A stretch of DNA of 26,509 nucleotides from Bacillota bacterium (GCA_023413185.1 JAEZQD010000016.1:1-26509); one strand, 5' to 3'. Counted from the first letter of the stretch, positions 7,429 through 14,320 are shown. The notes: generated from the sequence alone by a model not told the origin. Program-made: numbers and translations.

Positions 7429-7821
7429 TCAGCCTGTTTCGCCGCGTTTTTTTGCGTCAAGCTCCCGCGCGCGCTGTGCGCCCAACTCCAGGGCGTCAAT
7501 AATCTGCTGTGTGCCCTCCGCATCCACGGGCTTACCGTGGAACATCAGCGCCTTTTGCCGCAGCAATACCTCCCGCATATCCGAGATAATATCCTCCAGC
7601 TGTATGGGGGAGCGAAGCTCCCTGCTGCAATCCGCACCCAAGAGATAATCGGCATTGACAGAAAACACCGAGCAGATGCGCATAAGCATAGCGGCGTCCG
7701 GCTCCCGCCTGCCCTGCTCGTACATCCCAACACAGCTTGTAGAGATGCCCAGTATATTACCAAGCTGCGCCTGTGTATACCCCGCCTCGTTTCGCAATGC
7801 GCGCAATTTATGAGCGAACAT
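7429..7821 (-). CDS. XRE-family (Cro/CI-type) transcriptional repressor
   Basis: 130 residues. An N-terminal HTH_3 domain (residues about 4-60) shows the classic pattern LRALRNEAGYTQAQLG...STSCVGMYEQGRREPD...LMRICSVFSVNADYLLG. The C-terminal part, about 61-130, is helical and charged (IISDMREVLLRQ, TQQIIDALELGAQRARELD) and likely mediates dimerisation or ImmA contact. ATG 7821 follows GAGGTG closely; the frame stays open to 8235, but upstream sequence contains the promoter and operators, so longer starts are rejected. It is first in a two-gene operon with the ImmA-type protease, divergent from the genes at 8002 and 8273. Autoregulation is suggested by the palindrome between its -35 and -10. 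Confidence 0.93.
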   Translation of the reverse strand: MFAHKLRALRNEAGYTQAQLGNILGISTSCVGMYEQGRREPDAAMLMRICSVFSVNADYLLGADCSRELRSPIQLEDIISDMREVLLRQKALMFHGKPVDAEGTQQIIDALELGAQRARELDAKKRGETG

Positions 7822-7841
7822 ATATTCTTCACCTCTTACCC

Positions 7842-7870
7842 AATATAGCACACCCGTGTGCAAAACACAA
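7842..7870 (-). promoter_or_regulatory. Repressor promoter with operator in the spacer
   Basis: Minus-strand -35 TTGTGT (7870-7865), 17-nt spacer, -10 TATATT (7847-7842). The spacer contains the perfect inverted repeat GCACAC-GG-GTGTGC (7861-7848), whose last half-site GTGTGC abuts the -10. The divergent promoter has the same half-site in the same place, so it is a likely binding site for the XRE repressor. Confidence 0.65.
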
Positions 7871-7880
7871 CTACTTTGGA

Positions 7881-7908
7881 ACAAGTATTTGAAAATTTTA
7901 CTACTTGT
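7881..7908. repeat. Inverted repeat ACAAGTA-N14-TACTTGT between divergent promoters
   Basis: ACAAGTA (7881-7887) and TACTTGT (7902-7908) form 7-bp arms with a 14-nt AT-rich centre, midway between the two divergent promoters. A related CTACTTTG lies at 7871-7878. It could be an additional operator; no protein can be assigned. Confidence 0.4.
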
Positions 7909-7909
7909 A

Positions 7910-7938
7910 TTGACACTACACAGTTCGTGTGCTACTCT
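7910..7938 (+). promoter_or_regulatory. Divergent promoter for the genes at 8002 and 8273
   Basis: Perfect -35 TTGACA (7910-7915), 17-nt spacer, weak -10 TACTCT (7933-7938). The spacer ends in GTGTGC (7927-7932) immediately before the -10, mirroring the operator half-site in the repressor promoter. A LexA-type palindrome lies 8 bp downstream. The strong -35 and weak -10 suggest a repressed, inducible promoter. Confidence 0.55.
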
Positions 7939-7945
7939 TAAAATC

Positions 7946-7961
7946 AAGAACATATGTTCTT
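7946..7961. promoter_or_regulatory. Perfect LexA-type (SOS) box palindrome
   Basis: AAGAACATATGTTCTT is a 16-bp perfect palindrome containing GAAC-ATAT-GTTC, the Gram-positive LexA/DinR core GAAC-N4-GTTC. It covers the expected transcription start region of the + strand promoter. A one-mismatch version (GAACATATATTC, 7816-7827) overlaps the repressor start codon. LexA binding is inferred from the motif; the XRE protein could be the ligand instead. Confidence 0.65.
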
Positions 7962-8001
7962 TATTTTGCGGTCGATTGACCGGAAAGGGTAGGATGTGAG
8001 T

Positions 8002-8295
8002 ATGAACCGTACGTTGCGCGAGCTTGGGGAGGAATATCTGTACCAATGCAGGGGGATTCGTGCACAAATTCGCATGCTGAGGCTTTTGTACAAAACGGCA
8101 CCCGCGCACCAGCTTCGTCAGATCGAGCAGCGCATTGCGGTATTGTATGACGAGCACGGGCAGCTCAAACGAACCGGGCTGCATCTGGTCAACTACTACA
8201 CAAGACCCGACGCAGTGCGCCCGGACGAAGGGCATCCGCCTAGTGTAGGTGTTATAAAGGAGGCATTACAGCATGGGGCGCAAACTCTCTCTTGA
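8002..8295 (+). CDS. Hypothetical small protein (phage-like regulatory module)
   Basis: 97 residues, not recognised as any named family. It is mostly helical and basic (YLYQCRGIRAQIRMLRLLYKTAPAHQLRQIEQRIAVLYDEHGQL), which could form an alpha-helical hairpin or short coiled coil over residues about 12-60, with a less ordered tail. No membrane segment or signal. ATG 8002 was chosen; GTG 7996 is an in-frame alternative. It is the first gene after the divergent promoter and overlaps the next gene by 23 bp, so the two are probably translationally coupled. Small proteins of this size often accompany sigma-like genes in clostridial mobile elements; function unknown. Confidence 0.7.
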   Translation: MNRTLRELGEEYLYQCRGIRAQIRMLRLLYKTAPAHQLRQIEQRIAVLYDEHGQLKRTGLHLVNYYTRPDAVRPDEGHPPSVGVIKEALQHGAQTLS

Positions 8296-8584
8296 TTATA
8301 ACATCCGGTTTTTTCAGGACGCCTGCCTGCAAACCTACCGAGATACGCAAGGCAGTACCAATACGGGGCAATACAGGCGACTGCACAGCGAGACCCTGCG
8401 GGTAATCAACACCCGTTTAACCACACGCCAGCGCGAGCTGCTGACGCGGTACTACTTAAGCGGCGAAAACATCCCCGAGCTTGCTAGGGTGTATCGGCTG
8501 AACAAGTCAACGGTGTCCCGTCATATTTCCAGTGCCAAGCGCAAGATTAAAAAGGCGGTGGAGCCTTGCCTGCGAGACGTTTAG
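8273..8584 (+). CDS. Sigma-70 region 4-like HTH protein
   Basis: 103 residues. The C-terminal half (about 50-98: LTTRQRELLTRYYLSGENIP, then ELARVYRLNKSTVSRHISSA, then KRKIKKA) is a typical region-4/LuxR-like helix-turn-helix as seen in small phage and conjugative-element sigma-like regulators. The N-terminal half lacks a recognisable region 2, so it is unlikely to act as a complete sigma factor alone. The start ATG 8273 follows AAAGGAGG with 6 nt spacing, a very strong site lying within the preceding gene. It is the last gene of the divergent unit opposite the repressor/ImmA pair. No integrase, terminase or replication gene is present in the window, so this looks like a reduced element or a domesticated switch. 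Confidence 0.8.
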   Translation: MGRKLSLDYNIRFFQDACLQTYRDTQGSTNTGQYRRLHSETLRVINTRLTTRQRELLTRYYLSGENIPELARVYRLNKSTVSRHISSAKRKIKKAVEPCLRDV

Positions 8585-8625
8585 CACAGTTCTCTCGTCT
8601 TTTACCGATGTTTATCAAACCATTG

Positions 8626-8654
8626 TTGTCCCTTGCCGTATTTATTGGTATAAT
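8626..8654 (+). promoter_or_regulatory. Promoter of the Gfo/Idh/MocA oxidoreductase gene
   Basis: -35 TTGTCC (8626-8631), 17-nt spacer, perfect -10 TATAAT (8649-8654) with an upstream TGG extended element. The leader is about 40 nt and ends in GGGAGGAT before ATG 8700. Confidence 0.75.
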
Positions 8655-8699
8655 AACCGCAACAGACCCTAAATACGGCATAAGCGGGAGGATAATGAT

Positions 8700-9680
8700 A
8701 TGAGCATAATCAACTTTGGTATATTCTCAACCGGGGCGATTGCAGAAAAGTTTACTACGGTCTGCTCCTATGTGGATGGAGCTTGCGCGTACGGCGTTGC
8801 GTCACGCTCTGCGCAAAAAGCCGAGGCGTTTGCCCAAAGAACCGGGGTGAAGCGTTCCTACGGCAGCTACGACGAGATGGTCAAGGACCCGGACATCCAT
8901 GCCGTATACGTCGCCACTCCCCACCCCCTGCATTTTGAAAACTGTATGCTTGCACTGCAAAACGGCAAGCACGTACTGTGCGAAAAGCCCATGGTCATGA
9001 CGCGGGAGCAGGCGGCCACGCTGTTTGAGTACGCAAAACAAACCAACCTGTTTCTTATGGAGGCGATGTGGTCGCGCTTTGTGCCCAATATGCTGACCGC
9101 AAAGCGGTGGATTGAAGAAGGCATACTCGGTAAGCTACGCTTTATTGATGTCATGCTTACCTTTGCGGTGGGCGACATTGACGCCGGTCACCGGCTGGTA
9201 GACCCTGCCTTGGGCGGCGGCTCGCTGTACGACCTGGGGATTTACACCGTTGAGCTCTCGTCGTTTCTCGCGGGCGCAAACCCGGTTGCGTATACCGGTC
9301 TTCACACCGAGTATTGCAAGGGCACCGATGCCACCGCTGCGATTGCCGTCAAATACCCCGGCGGGCTGCTTGGCACCATGCGCACCGGCATTGTGGTAGA
9401 CAGCCACGAGGTGCTTACCGTTGTTGGGGACAAGGGGCGCATCGAGATCTCGCGTCCGCACTTTGCCAACAACCTAAAGCTGTACCTCGGCGACACCCTG
9501 ACCGAGGAGATTCAGACCGACTACGATATGCCCCGCGGTCATTCCTGGCAGCTTGCCGCGGTGTGCGGCTATCTGCGCGACGGCATTACCGAAAGCCCCA
9601 TCGTCCCCTATGCCGATACCATTGCGGCTATTGAGATGCTCGAAACGCTCAAAAAGGGCTTTGACGGCGAGAATGCTTAA
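8700..9680 (+). CDS. Gfo/Idh/MocA-family NAD(P)-dependent oxidoreductase
   Basis: 326 residues. An N-terminal Rossmann domain (INFGIFSTGAIAEKFTTV, a G-x-x-x-x-G/A variant), then VYVATPHPLHFENCMLALQNGKHVLCEKPM with the family's EKP signature (Lys about 97) at the sugar-binding site. The C-terminal alpha/beta domain shows GGGSLYDLGIY, the typical H/D-type catalytic loop region (about residues 175-185). The family oxidises or reduces sugars, inositols, dihydrodiols or biliverdin; similarity to dihydrodiol dehydrogenase-like members is suggested by the GGGSLYDLG pattern, but the substrate cannot be read from sequence. ATG 8700 follows GGGAGGA. It is transcribed alone, with a strong promoter and terminator, so there is no operon context. 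Confidence 0.92.
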   Translation: MSIINFGIFSTGAIAEKFTTVCSYVDGACAYGVASRSAQKAEAFAQRTGVKRSYGSYDEMVKDPDIHAVYVATPHPLHFENCMLALQNGKHVLCEKPMVMTREQAATLFEYAKQTNLFLMEAMWSRFVPNMLTAKRWIEEGILGKLRFIDVMLTFAVGDIDAGHRLVDPALGGGSLYDLGIYTVELSSFLAGANPVAYTGLHTEYCKGTDATAAIAVKYPGGLLGTMRTGIVVDSHEVLTVVGDKGRIEISRPHFANNLKLYLGDTLTEEIQTDYDMPRGHSWQLAAVCGYLRDGITESPIVPYADTIAAIEMLETLKKGFDGENA

Positions 9681-9733
9681 GCGTCAGCTACGTTCACGCA
9701 TACCGCTCACCAAAGCGGCTGGCCGTATCACAA

Positions 9734-9781
9734 CACAAAAAGGGCATTGGCACTACGGTGTGCCGATGCCCCCTTTTTGTG
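9734..9781. terminator. Bidirectional terminator between convergent genes
   Basis: CACAAAAAGGGCATTGGCAC (9734-9753) pairs with 9760-9781 (GTGCCGATG...CCCTTTTTGTG) with a small bulge. It has A and T runs on both sides, so it can stop the oxidoreductase gene and the convergent SdpI-family gene (stop at 9819). Confidence 0.85.
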
Positions 9782-9818
9782 CGCCTATTCCTATGGATAA
9801 TTCAAGTTTGCAGTAAGT

Positions 9819-10205
9819 CTATTCTCCGGTTCTGTTGCCCCATCTGTCGAATGTTTTTCGCAAGGCTCGCTCTGTGGGAAGGATGGGTGCAATCAAAAGC
9901 ACGCATTGCAGCATTGCGCAAATACCGCCCACCTTGCCCACGGTATCGATGCTCTTTTCAAGCAAAATCAAAAACACCACGGCAACCGCTACGGTAGTGA
10001 TAATCCCGAGTACAAACCATATCCGCCCAAAGTACCTGTGGGCGAAGCTCCATGTGTCCTTGTTCTTTGTTGACATCGCGGTGCGGTATCCAAAGTAATC
10101 GTTGACCTGTTTTGGCGGGCTTTTCACAAACGCCCTGCCAAACCCCATCATCGACACCGATAACAGCAGGTTTACAACCAGCATAAACACCCATAGCCAG
10201 AGCAC
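9819..10205 (-). CDS. SdpI-family integral membrane protein
   Basis: 128 residues with three to four membrane helices: about 1-20, 55-80 (IWFVLGIITTVAVAVVFLILL) and 90-110 (GGICAMLQCVLLIAPILP). Between the first two lies the family's conserved stretch, here GYRT...KNKDTWSFAHRYFG, as in B. subtilis SdpI/YhfL. SdpI confers immunity to the SdpC toxin and sequesters the repressor SdpR; many family members are uncharacterised. GTG 10205 was chosen because AAGGGG lies 8 nt upstream; GTG 10214 would sit directly on that site. It has its own promoter and lies downstream of a GntR-ABC-CPBP operon on the same strand, a neighbourhood that suggests peptide or envelope stress resistance. No SdpR-type ArsR regulator is present. 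Confidence 0.82.
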   Translation of the reverse strand: MLWLWVFMLVVNLLLSVSMMGFGRAFVKSPPKQVNDYFGYRTAMSTKNKDTWSFAHRYFGRIWFVLGIITTVAVAVVFLILLEKSIDTVGKVGGICAMLQCVLLIAPILPTERALRKTFDRWGNRTGE

Positions 10206-10236
10206 ATCAGACACCCCTTACCCGTATTTTATGTGT

Positions 10237-10266
10237 ATCATACCGCAGTTACGATGCATATGTCAA
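10237..10266 (-). promoter_or_regulatory. Promoter of the SdpI-family gene
   Basis: Minus-strand -35 TTGACA (10266-10261), 18-nt spacer, -10 TATGAT (10242-10237). The -35 overlaps the outer edge of the hairpin that ends the upstream operon. Confidence 0.6.
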
Positions 10267-10298
10267 ATGCCATCGGTTTACCGCCGATGGCACTTGAC
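10262..10298 (-). terminator. Hairpin after the CPBP gene
   Basis: GTCAAATGCCATCGG (10262-10276) pairs with CCGATGGCACTTGAC (10284-10298) with one mismatch and a 7-nt loop, 17 bp after the CPBP stop. There is no clear U tract, so it may only attenuate readthrough into the SdpI-family gene. Confidence 0.55.
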
Positions 10299-10314
10299 CT
10301 GTTCTAACCTACGA

Positions 10315-11343
10315 TTAGTGTGGGGTTGTGCCGAGCAGATTGCCGATTGCCTCAGCCACCGGCGGCAGGTTCACTGCAATGCTGACTGCAAGCGACAGAA
10401 TAAACATGAGTACAAACAACGGGCTGCGCAGCAAAACGCCCAGTCGCTCGCGTACCGTAAGAAGAGAGCTGCTCGTTTCAAGTCGCAGCTTGTCGCGATG
10501 CTTTGCAAGCGTGATGATAAGCAGAACAATTCCGGTGATTACCGCCGCAACAACCAGCAGCCCAAGAATCGCAAGCACGCCCATGTTCCCTGCGCCATAG
10601 AACGTTGCGATGGTAATACCAAAGAAGTTGATGCAGATATGGGCGATGATACACGGAACCACCGAGCCCGCACGCACATACATCATGCCGAGCATAATGC
10701 CTAGTGCCGTTGCATACAGCATCTGCGCGATGTTCACATGCGCAAGCCCGAACAACAGACCAGACACAATGACAGCAAACCAGTTGCCATGCTTCTTTAG
10801 CGAGTTAAGCAGTCCTCCGCGGAACAGCACCTCTTCAAATACCGGCGCGATAAGCACCATCCACAGGTAGTTGAGCAGGACGCCAATCGTGCCGGTGGGT
10901 ATGTTCAAAAACGGGTTATCTTGGGCAACCTGCTCAAGCGAGCCGGACAAAACGATGTTTACAACGGTCGCTATCAGGTTAATTACGATGGTCACCGCAT
11001 ACAACATCGGGATTGCAGCCGCTACCTGACGGGTAGGCAGATTGCTTTTGGCAAACATACCGCGCAGCCCGCCGTTTTTAAATACCCCCAGAATCCACAT
11101 TGCTACGGGCGTAGCCACAATATACACCCCTGCCGCCGATACCGCCAAGATTACAATCTGCTTCAGATTTTCGGATGCCCCCTGCGCGTCAAGCAGTGCG
11201 GTAAGCGGGATGGTGGCAAGATCAAACAGGATGCGTAGCAGCACCCATACTGATATTGCAGCACCTGCGCGCGCTGCGGTTTTTGCAAGAGAGCCTTTCT
11301 CCTTTTGCGAGTCTAGGTTCCCGGTTGTCATGGTTTGTTCCAT
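10315..11343 (-). CDS. CPBP-family intramembrane glutamic endopeptidase
   Basis: About 342 residues, larger than a minimal CPBP domain, with roughly eight membrane helices. The ABI/CPBP core is in the second half: EEVLFRGGLLNSL (motif 1, catalytic EE and R), LLFGLAHVNIAQMLYA (motif 2 with His) and IIAHICINFFG (motif 3 with His and Asn). Bacterial members include Rce1-like proteases implicated in bacteriocin immunity and peptide maturation. The first ATG (11343) follows AAAGGGG; an in-frame TTG 9 nt earlier is too close to that site. The C-terminal helix/charged segment ends VNLPPVAEAIGNLLGTTPH. It is the last gene of the GntR-ABC operon, 50 bp after the membrane protein gene, with no separate promoter evident. 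Substrate unknown. Confidence 0.9.
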   Translation of the reverse strand: MEQTMTTGNLDSQKEKGSLAKTAARAGAAISVWVLLRILFDLATIPLTALLDAQGASENLKQIVILAVSAAGVYIVATPVAMWILGVFKNGGLRGMFAKSNLPTRQVAAAIPMLYAVTIVINLIATVVNIVLSGSLEQVAQDNPFLNIPTGTIGVLLNYLWMVLIAPVFEEVLFRGGLLNSLKKHGNWFAVIVSGLLFGLAHVNIAQMLYATALGIMLGMMYVRAGSVVPCIIAHICINFFGITIATFYGAGNMGVLAILGLLVVAAVITGIVLLIITLAKHRDKLRLETSSSLLTVRERLGVLLRSPLFVLMFILSLAVSIAVNLPPVAEAIGNLLGTTPH

Positions 11344-11392
11344 AATTGGCAAACCCCTTTCTATTATTTACTTATTTATACCGAACAAGCTG

Positions 11393-12091
11393 TTAAATAT
11401 TGATGCGTTTCAGCTGCCTGTCGCCAATAGCTGCAAGTGCTGCCGTAACGACCAGCCCGCACCCGCACATTACAACAATCCAAACCAGCTTTTGCTCGTC
11501 GGGCAGCGAGACAAACAGGTCTATCCACCGGGTGACGAACAAACCAGCAACGGATAAAACCCCCATGCTGACCCCCGCCATCTTAACCCCAATGCGGAGG
11601 ATTAGCCAACCCATCGTGAACCCCAGTGCGGCATAAAACAGGTGCAGCACAACCTGAGCAGCGCACATATACAGCAGTATTGAGGTAAACTCCCCAACCT
11701 TATCCGCCGCCATTGCGGGGTTGCCTTTTACCAGAGCAAGGCAGACCGCACTACCGCACACCGATAGCAACAGCAGTGCGCCGACGTACATAAGGTTGAT
11801 GCACCCCGCCCCACGCAGATAGGTCTTGCGCGGCATGCCCGCGCCCACCGCTGTCGCGTATCCCGACGTGTACAACGAAAGATTACAAAGGATAAACACC
11901 CATAGGTTGACAAACATCGCAACCCCGATATATACCAAGTACGGCACGGCAACATCCTCATGCTGCCGGTTTATTAACGTCACCACCATGATGATGCACA
12001 GCACCAACAGGTGTACGCCCAACGCCACGGCAAGGGCAATGCTCACCCCGCGGTTTGCCCTCATGGTCTTTTTCACCTGATTGTATAACAT
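11393..12091 (-). CDS. Membrane protein, probable ABC-2-type permease subunit
   Basis: 232 residues with about six predicted membrane helices (SIALAVALGVHLLVLCIIMVV; VPYLVYIGVAMFVNLWVFIL; LMYVGALLLLSVCGSAVCLA; ILLYMCAAQVVLHLFYAALG; GVLSVAGLFV; KLVWIVVMCGCGLVVTAALA) and a short basic N-terminus typical of permeases. The phase GAGMPRKTYLRGAG after helix 2 resembles the TRR/PRK coupling segment of ABC-2 permeases; the neighbouring permease has MGSTRRAFYVSN in the equivalent place. Together they probably form a heterodimeric membrane domain. ATG 12091 lies 35 bp after the preceding stop; the ribosome site (AGGATGG) is weak. Confidence 0.75.
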   Translation of the reverse strand: MLYNQVKKTMRANRGVSIALAVALGVHLLVLCIIMVVTLINRQHEDVAVPYLVYIGVAMFVNLWVFILCNLSLYTSGYATAVGAGMPRKTYLRGAGCINLMYVGALLLLSVCGSAVCLALVKGNPAMAADKVGEFTSILLYMCAAQVVLHLFYAALGFTMGWLILRIGVKMAGVSMGVLSVAGLFVTRWIDLFVSLPDEQKLVWIVVMCGCGLVVTAALAAIGDRQLKRINI

Positions 12092-12126
12092 GACAGTCCC
12101 ATCCTAACTTATACGAATGAAGCCCT

Positions 12127-12807
12127 TTAGCTTACGTAGTATTTCTTTACCGTCTTCCAGCCAATGCCGTACAGCACAAGTCCCACTGCCAGCGCACCCA
12201 CCGCCGCAAGGGCGACCGTTTGGTTGCCAAAGCTTAAAAACAGTCCCGAGTCACCTGTCGATGCGATTGCAATCAGCCCCCCAAACACACCGCCGAGTAG
12301 AATTAAAACAACAAGCATGATGATAAACACCTTGCGCCCAAAGCGACTGACCAATCCGCCCGTCAGCGTTCCCACGCCAAACGCGAGGGTGTCAAGGCAA
12401 AATGCAATGCCGACAAGCGACGGCGAGATTGCAAGCTTAATGACCTCCATGCCGCTTTGCGACTGAAAGGGCAGCATAATAAGCCCGGTCAACAAAAGAG
12501 GCACCACGGTGAGAAACACAAACAAAACCGCAGAAGAGATCAGGTTGCTCACGTAAAAGGCACGGCGGGTGCTGCCCATTGAAAGCGTTGTGTGTATGGT
12601 GGTGGTAAGGCGCATCATTGATATGGTAAGGATGCCCGCAGGCATAGCGAGCATGACCATCATGGTTAAAAACCGTTCGGGGCTCCAAATCTCGCTGTCC
12701 ACGAAGGAGATAAGAAAGAACATGGCGGGTACTACGAGTATCATGCGCAGTGCCTCGGGCACTGAAGAAACAATATCGCTTTTTACCTGCTTTGCAAGCA
12801 GCTTCAT
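12127..12807 (-). CDS. ABC-2-type transporter permease subunit
   Basis: 226 residues with about six membrane helices (MILVVPAMFFLISFV; FLTMMVMLAMPAGILTISMM; LISSAVLFVFLTVVPLLLTGLIML; LVGIAFCLDTLAFGVGTLTGGL; KVFIIMLVVLILLGGVFGGLIAI; TVALAAVGALAVGLVLYGIG). The cytoplasmic MGSTRRAFY is a usual coupling motif of ABC-2 permeases. ATG 12807 overlaps the ATPase stop in ATGA (4-nt overlap), so translation is coupled and the two certainly belong together. The exported substrate cannot be inferred. Confidence 0.85.
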   Translation of the reverse strand: MKLLAKQVKSDIVSSVPEALRMILVVPAMFFLISFVDSEIWSPERFLTMMVMLAMPAGILTISMMRLTTTIHTTLSMGSTRRAFYVSNLISSAVLFVFLTVVPLLLTGLIMLPFQSQSGMEVIKLAISPSLVGIAFCLDTLAFGVGTLTGGLVSRFGRKVFIIMLVVLILLGGVFGGLIAIASTGDSGLFLSFGNQTVALAAVGALAVGLVLYGIGWKTVKKYYVS

Positions 12808-13715
12808 ACCGGCACACCCCCCGCTTGTGCGGCGTCGTCCCTTTCATACCGCTCGGTCAGGTACACAAAGATCTTTTGCAGGGTAACGGGCAGCACATCC
12901 ACATCATACCCCTCCACCCGCTCTTTGACGTTGTCTGCGCGCACGCAAACAGTCAGGCTTCTTGCAATTGCTTCGCGGTGTACAATCTCCATACCCTGTA
13001 CCGCATCGAGCACCACATCCTCCTTGCCGCTTACATAGGCAAACTGCGCGCGCAGGTCCTCGGTGTTTTCTTTGAGCATCAGCCTGCCCGAATCGATAAG
13101 CAGAACCTCCTCAAACACGTTGCTCGCCTCGTCGATGATGTGGGTGGAGATGATAAAGGTACGGGGGTTATTGATATAATCGTCCAGCAGCAGGCGGTAG
13201 AACAGCTCGCGCATCATTACATCAAGCCCCGCCACCGGCTCATCCAAAAACGTAACGGGTGCGCGGGAGGCGAGTGCGATAACGATGCTCACCATCGAAA
13301 GCATGCCCTTAGAAAGCTTGTTCAGCGGCTTTTTTACATCAAGCCGAAAGCTTTTCAGCAGCTCCTGTGCGTATGCTTCGTCCCAATTCGGGTAAAAGAT
13401 GCGGGCGATGCGCAGCAGGTTTTTTACCTTGCGCGTATCGGGTCCAAACGCGGTGGAGGGGTTCAGCTCCCGCGCAAAGCAGAATTGCTCGAGCGCCTGC
13501 GCGTTCTCCCATACCGGCTGGTCGCACACCGTAACCGTGCCTTGGTCACACGGGTTTTGCCCCGACAAAATGCCGAGCAGCGTGGTTTTGCCCGCCCCGT
13601 TTCTGCCTATTAACCCGTAGATTTTGTTTTGCTCCAGCTGTAAGGTAACGCCGTTTAGCGCGTTTGTTTTGCCAAACCGTTTCACAATGTTTTCGCATTG
13701 CAGTATGGTATTCAT
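12804..13715 (-). CDS. ABC transporter ATP-binding protein (YtrB/Bcr-type exporter)
   Basis: 303 residues. Seen: Walker A GRNGAGKTT (37-45), ABC signature LSKGM (134-138, a common variant of LSGGQ), Walker B VTFLDEP (154-160), D-loop AGLD and switch His192 (ISTHIIDE). Residues about 215-303 are an extra C-terminal domain of the kind found in YtrB/CcmA-like exporters controlled by GntR/YtrA regulators. It energises the two permeases encoded immediately downstream. ATG 13715 has AGAAAGGAT upstream. The GntR-type gene lies 46 bp before it, and the ATPase stop overlaps the permease start. YtrBCDEF of B. subtilis is induced by cell-wall antibiotics; whether this one is, is inference. Confidence 0.93.
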   Translation of the reverse strand: MNTILQCENIVKRFGKTNALNGVTLQLEQNKIYGLIGRNGAGKTTLLGILSGQNPCDQGTVTVCDQPVWENAQALEQFCFARELNPSTAFGPDTRKVKNLLRIARIFYPNWDEAYAQELLKSFRLDVKKPLNKLSKGMLSMVSIVIALASRAPVTFLDEPVAGLDVMMRELFYRLLLDDYINNPRTFIISTHIIDEASNVFEEVLLIDSGRLMLKENTEDLRAQFAYVSGKEDVVLDAVQGMEIVHREAIARSLTVCVRADNVKERVEGYDVDVLPVTLQKIFVYLTERYERDDAAQAGGVPV

Positions 13716-13761
13716 CAGATACAGATCCTTTCTAAATGCAAATAGCGTTTTGTTTTGTTTT

Positions 13762-14133
13762 TTACTGCTCGTTGTCCGCGCGCAGAATCATTTCGTACAG
13801 CTCGGGTGTACCGATGCCCAGCTGCCGTGCCTCGCGCACCACGGCAAGGATAAACCGCTGATAAAAGTTGGTTTTACGCTTAGCAACAATCATCTGTTTC
13901 GCCCCCTGTGCCACAAACATGCCGATACCCCTTTTCTTAAACAAAATGTCCTCGTCTACAAGCAGGTTGATCCCCTTTGCCGCGGTGGCAGGGTTTATTT
14001 GATACAACGAAGCGAGCACATTGGTGGACGGCACAACCTCGTTTTCTACCAGGATGCCGCGCAGGATGTCGTCCTCAATCTTCTTTGCAATCTGTATATA
14101 GATGGATTGTTCGCTTGTGAGTGTGGTGTTCAA
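13762..14133 (-). CDS. GntR-family transcriptional regulator (YtrA subfamily)
   Basis: 123 residues. N-terminal winged helix-turn-helix (about 7-75): SIYIQIAKKIEDDILRGIL, EVVPSTNVLASLYQINPATA, INLLVDEDILFKKRGIGMFV, the standard GntR pattern. A short helical C-terminal tail (about 80-123) is characteristic of the YtrA group rather than a ligand-binding FadR/HutC domain. I chose TTG 14133, with AGGGGAGGTGA 7 nt upstream; an in-frame ATG at 14175 would lie upstream of that ribosome site. It is the first gene of the operon GntR-ATPase-permease-permease-CPBP, presumably its autoregulator. A TAACT-N8-AGTTA palindrome sits on its -10. Confidence 0.92.
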   Translation of the reverse strand: MNTTLTSEQSIYIQIAKKIEDDILRGILVENEVVPSTNVLASLYQINPATAAKGINLLVDEDILFKKRGIGMFVAQGAKQMIVAKRKTNFYQRFILAVVREARQLGIGTPELYEMILRADNEQ

Positions 14134-14187
14134 TCTGCTGTCACCTCCCCTTAATTGTTTGGTTGTGTGGTTCATTACTTGTGTAAT

Positions 14188-14218
14188 TAACTATATATCC
14201 AGTTACGGATTTTGTCAA
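14188..14218 (-). promoter_or_regulatory. Operon promoter with GntR/YtrA-type operator
   Basis: Minus-strand perfect -35 TTGACA (14218-14213), 17-nt spacer, -10 TATAGT (14195-14190). The inverted repeat TAACT-N8-AGTTA (14188-14205) overlaps the -10, a repressor-blocking position. Assigning it to the GntR protein encoded by the first gene is inference. Confidence 0.75.
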
Positions 14219-14271
14219 TACCTTTTTGGTGAAAAATAGGCAATATTTTATAATCCAGTGCGATGACAGCC

Positions 14272-14300
14272 TTGATTTTTAACGCAAATGTATTTATACT
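14272..14300 (+). promoter_or_regulatory. Promoter of the riboswitch-P-type ATPase unit
   Basis: -35 TTGATT (14272-14277), 17-nt spacer, -10 TATACT (14295-14300). The start would be near 14307, about 14 nt before the riboswitch P1 stem. Confidence 0.7.
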
Positions 14301-14320
14301 GGAATAGAACAACACAATAT

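Noticed and set aside
7822..8235. Upstream extension of the XRE repressor frame to 8235
   Set aside because: This stretch holds the repressor's own promoter, operators and the start of the divergent gene; ATG 7821 has a strong GAGGTG site and begins the HTH domain.
6949..8584. Intact prophage or integrative element
   Set aside because: Only control genes are present; no integrase, replication, packaging or conjugation gene and no flanking att-like direct repeat is visible.
8273..8584. Full alternative sigma factor
   Set aside because: Only a region 4-like HTH is present in 103 residues; region 2 is missing, so it is called a sigma region 4-like protein.
12750..13613. 287-codon open frame on the plus strand opposite the ABC ATPase
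   Set aside because: Antisense to clear Walker A, signature and Walker B motifs; the product has no recognisable pattern.
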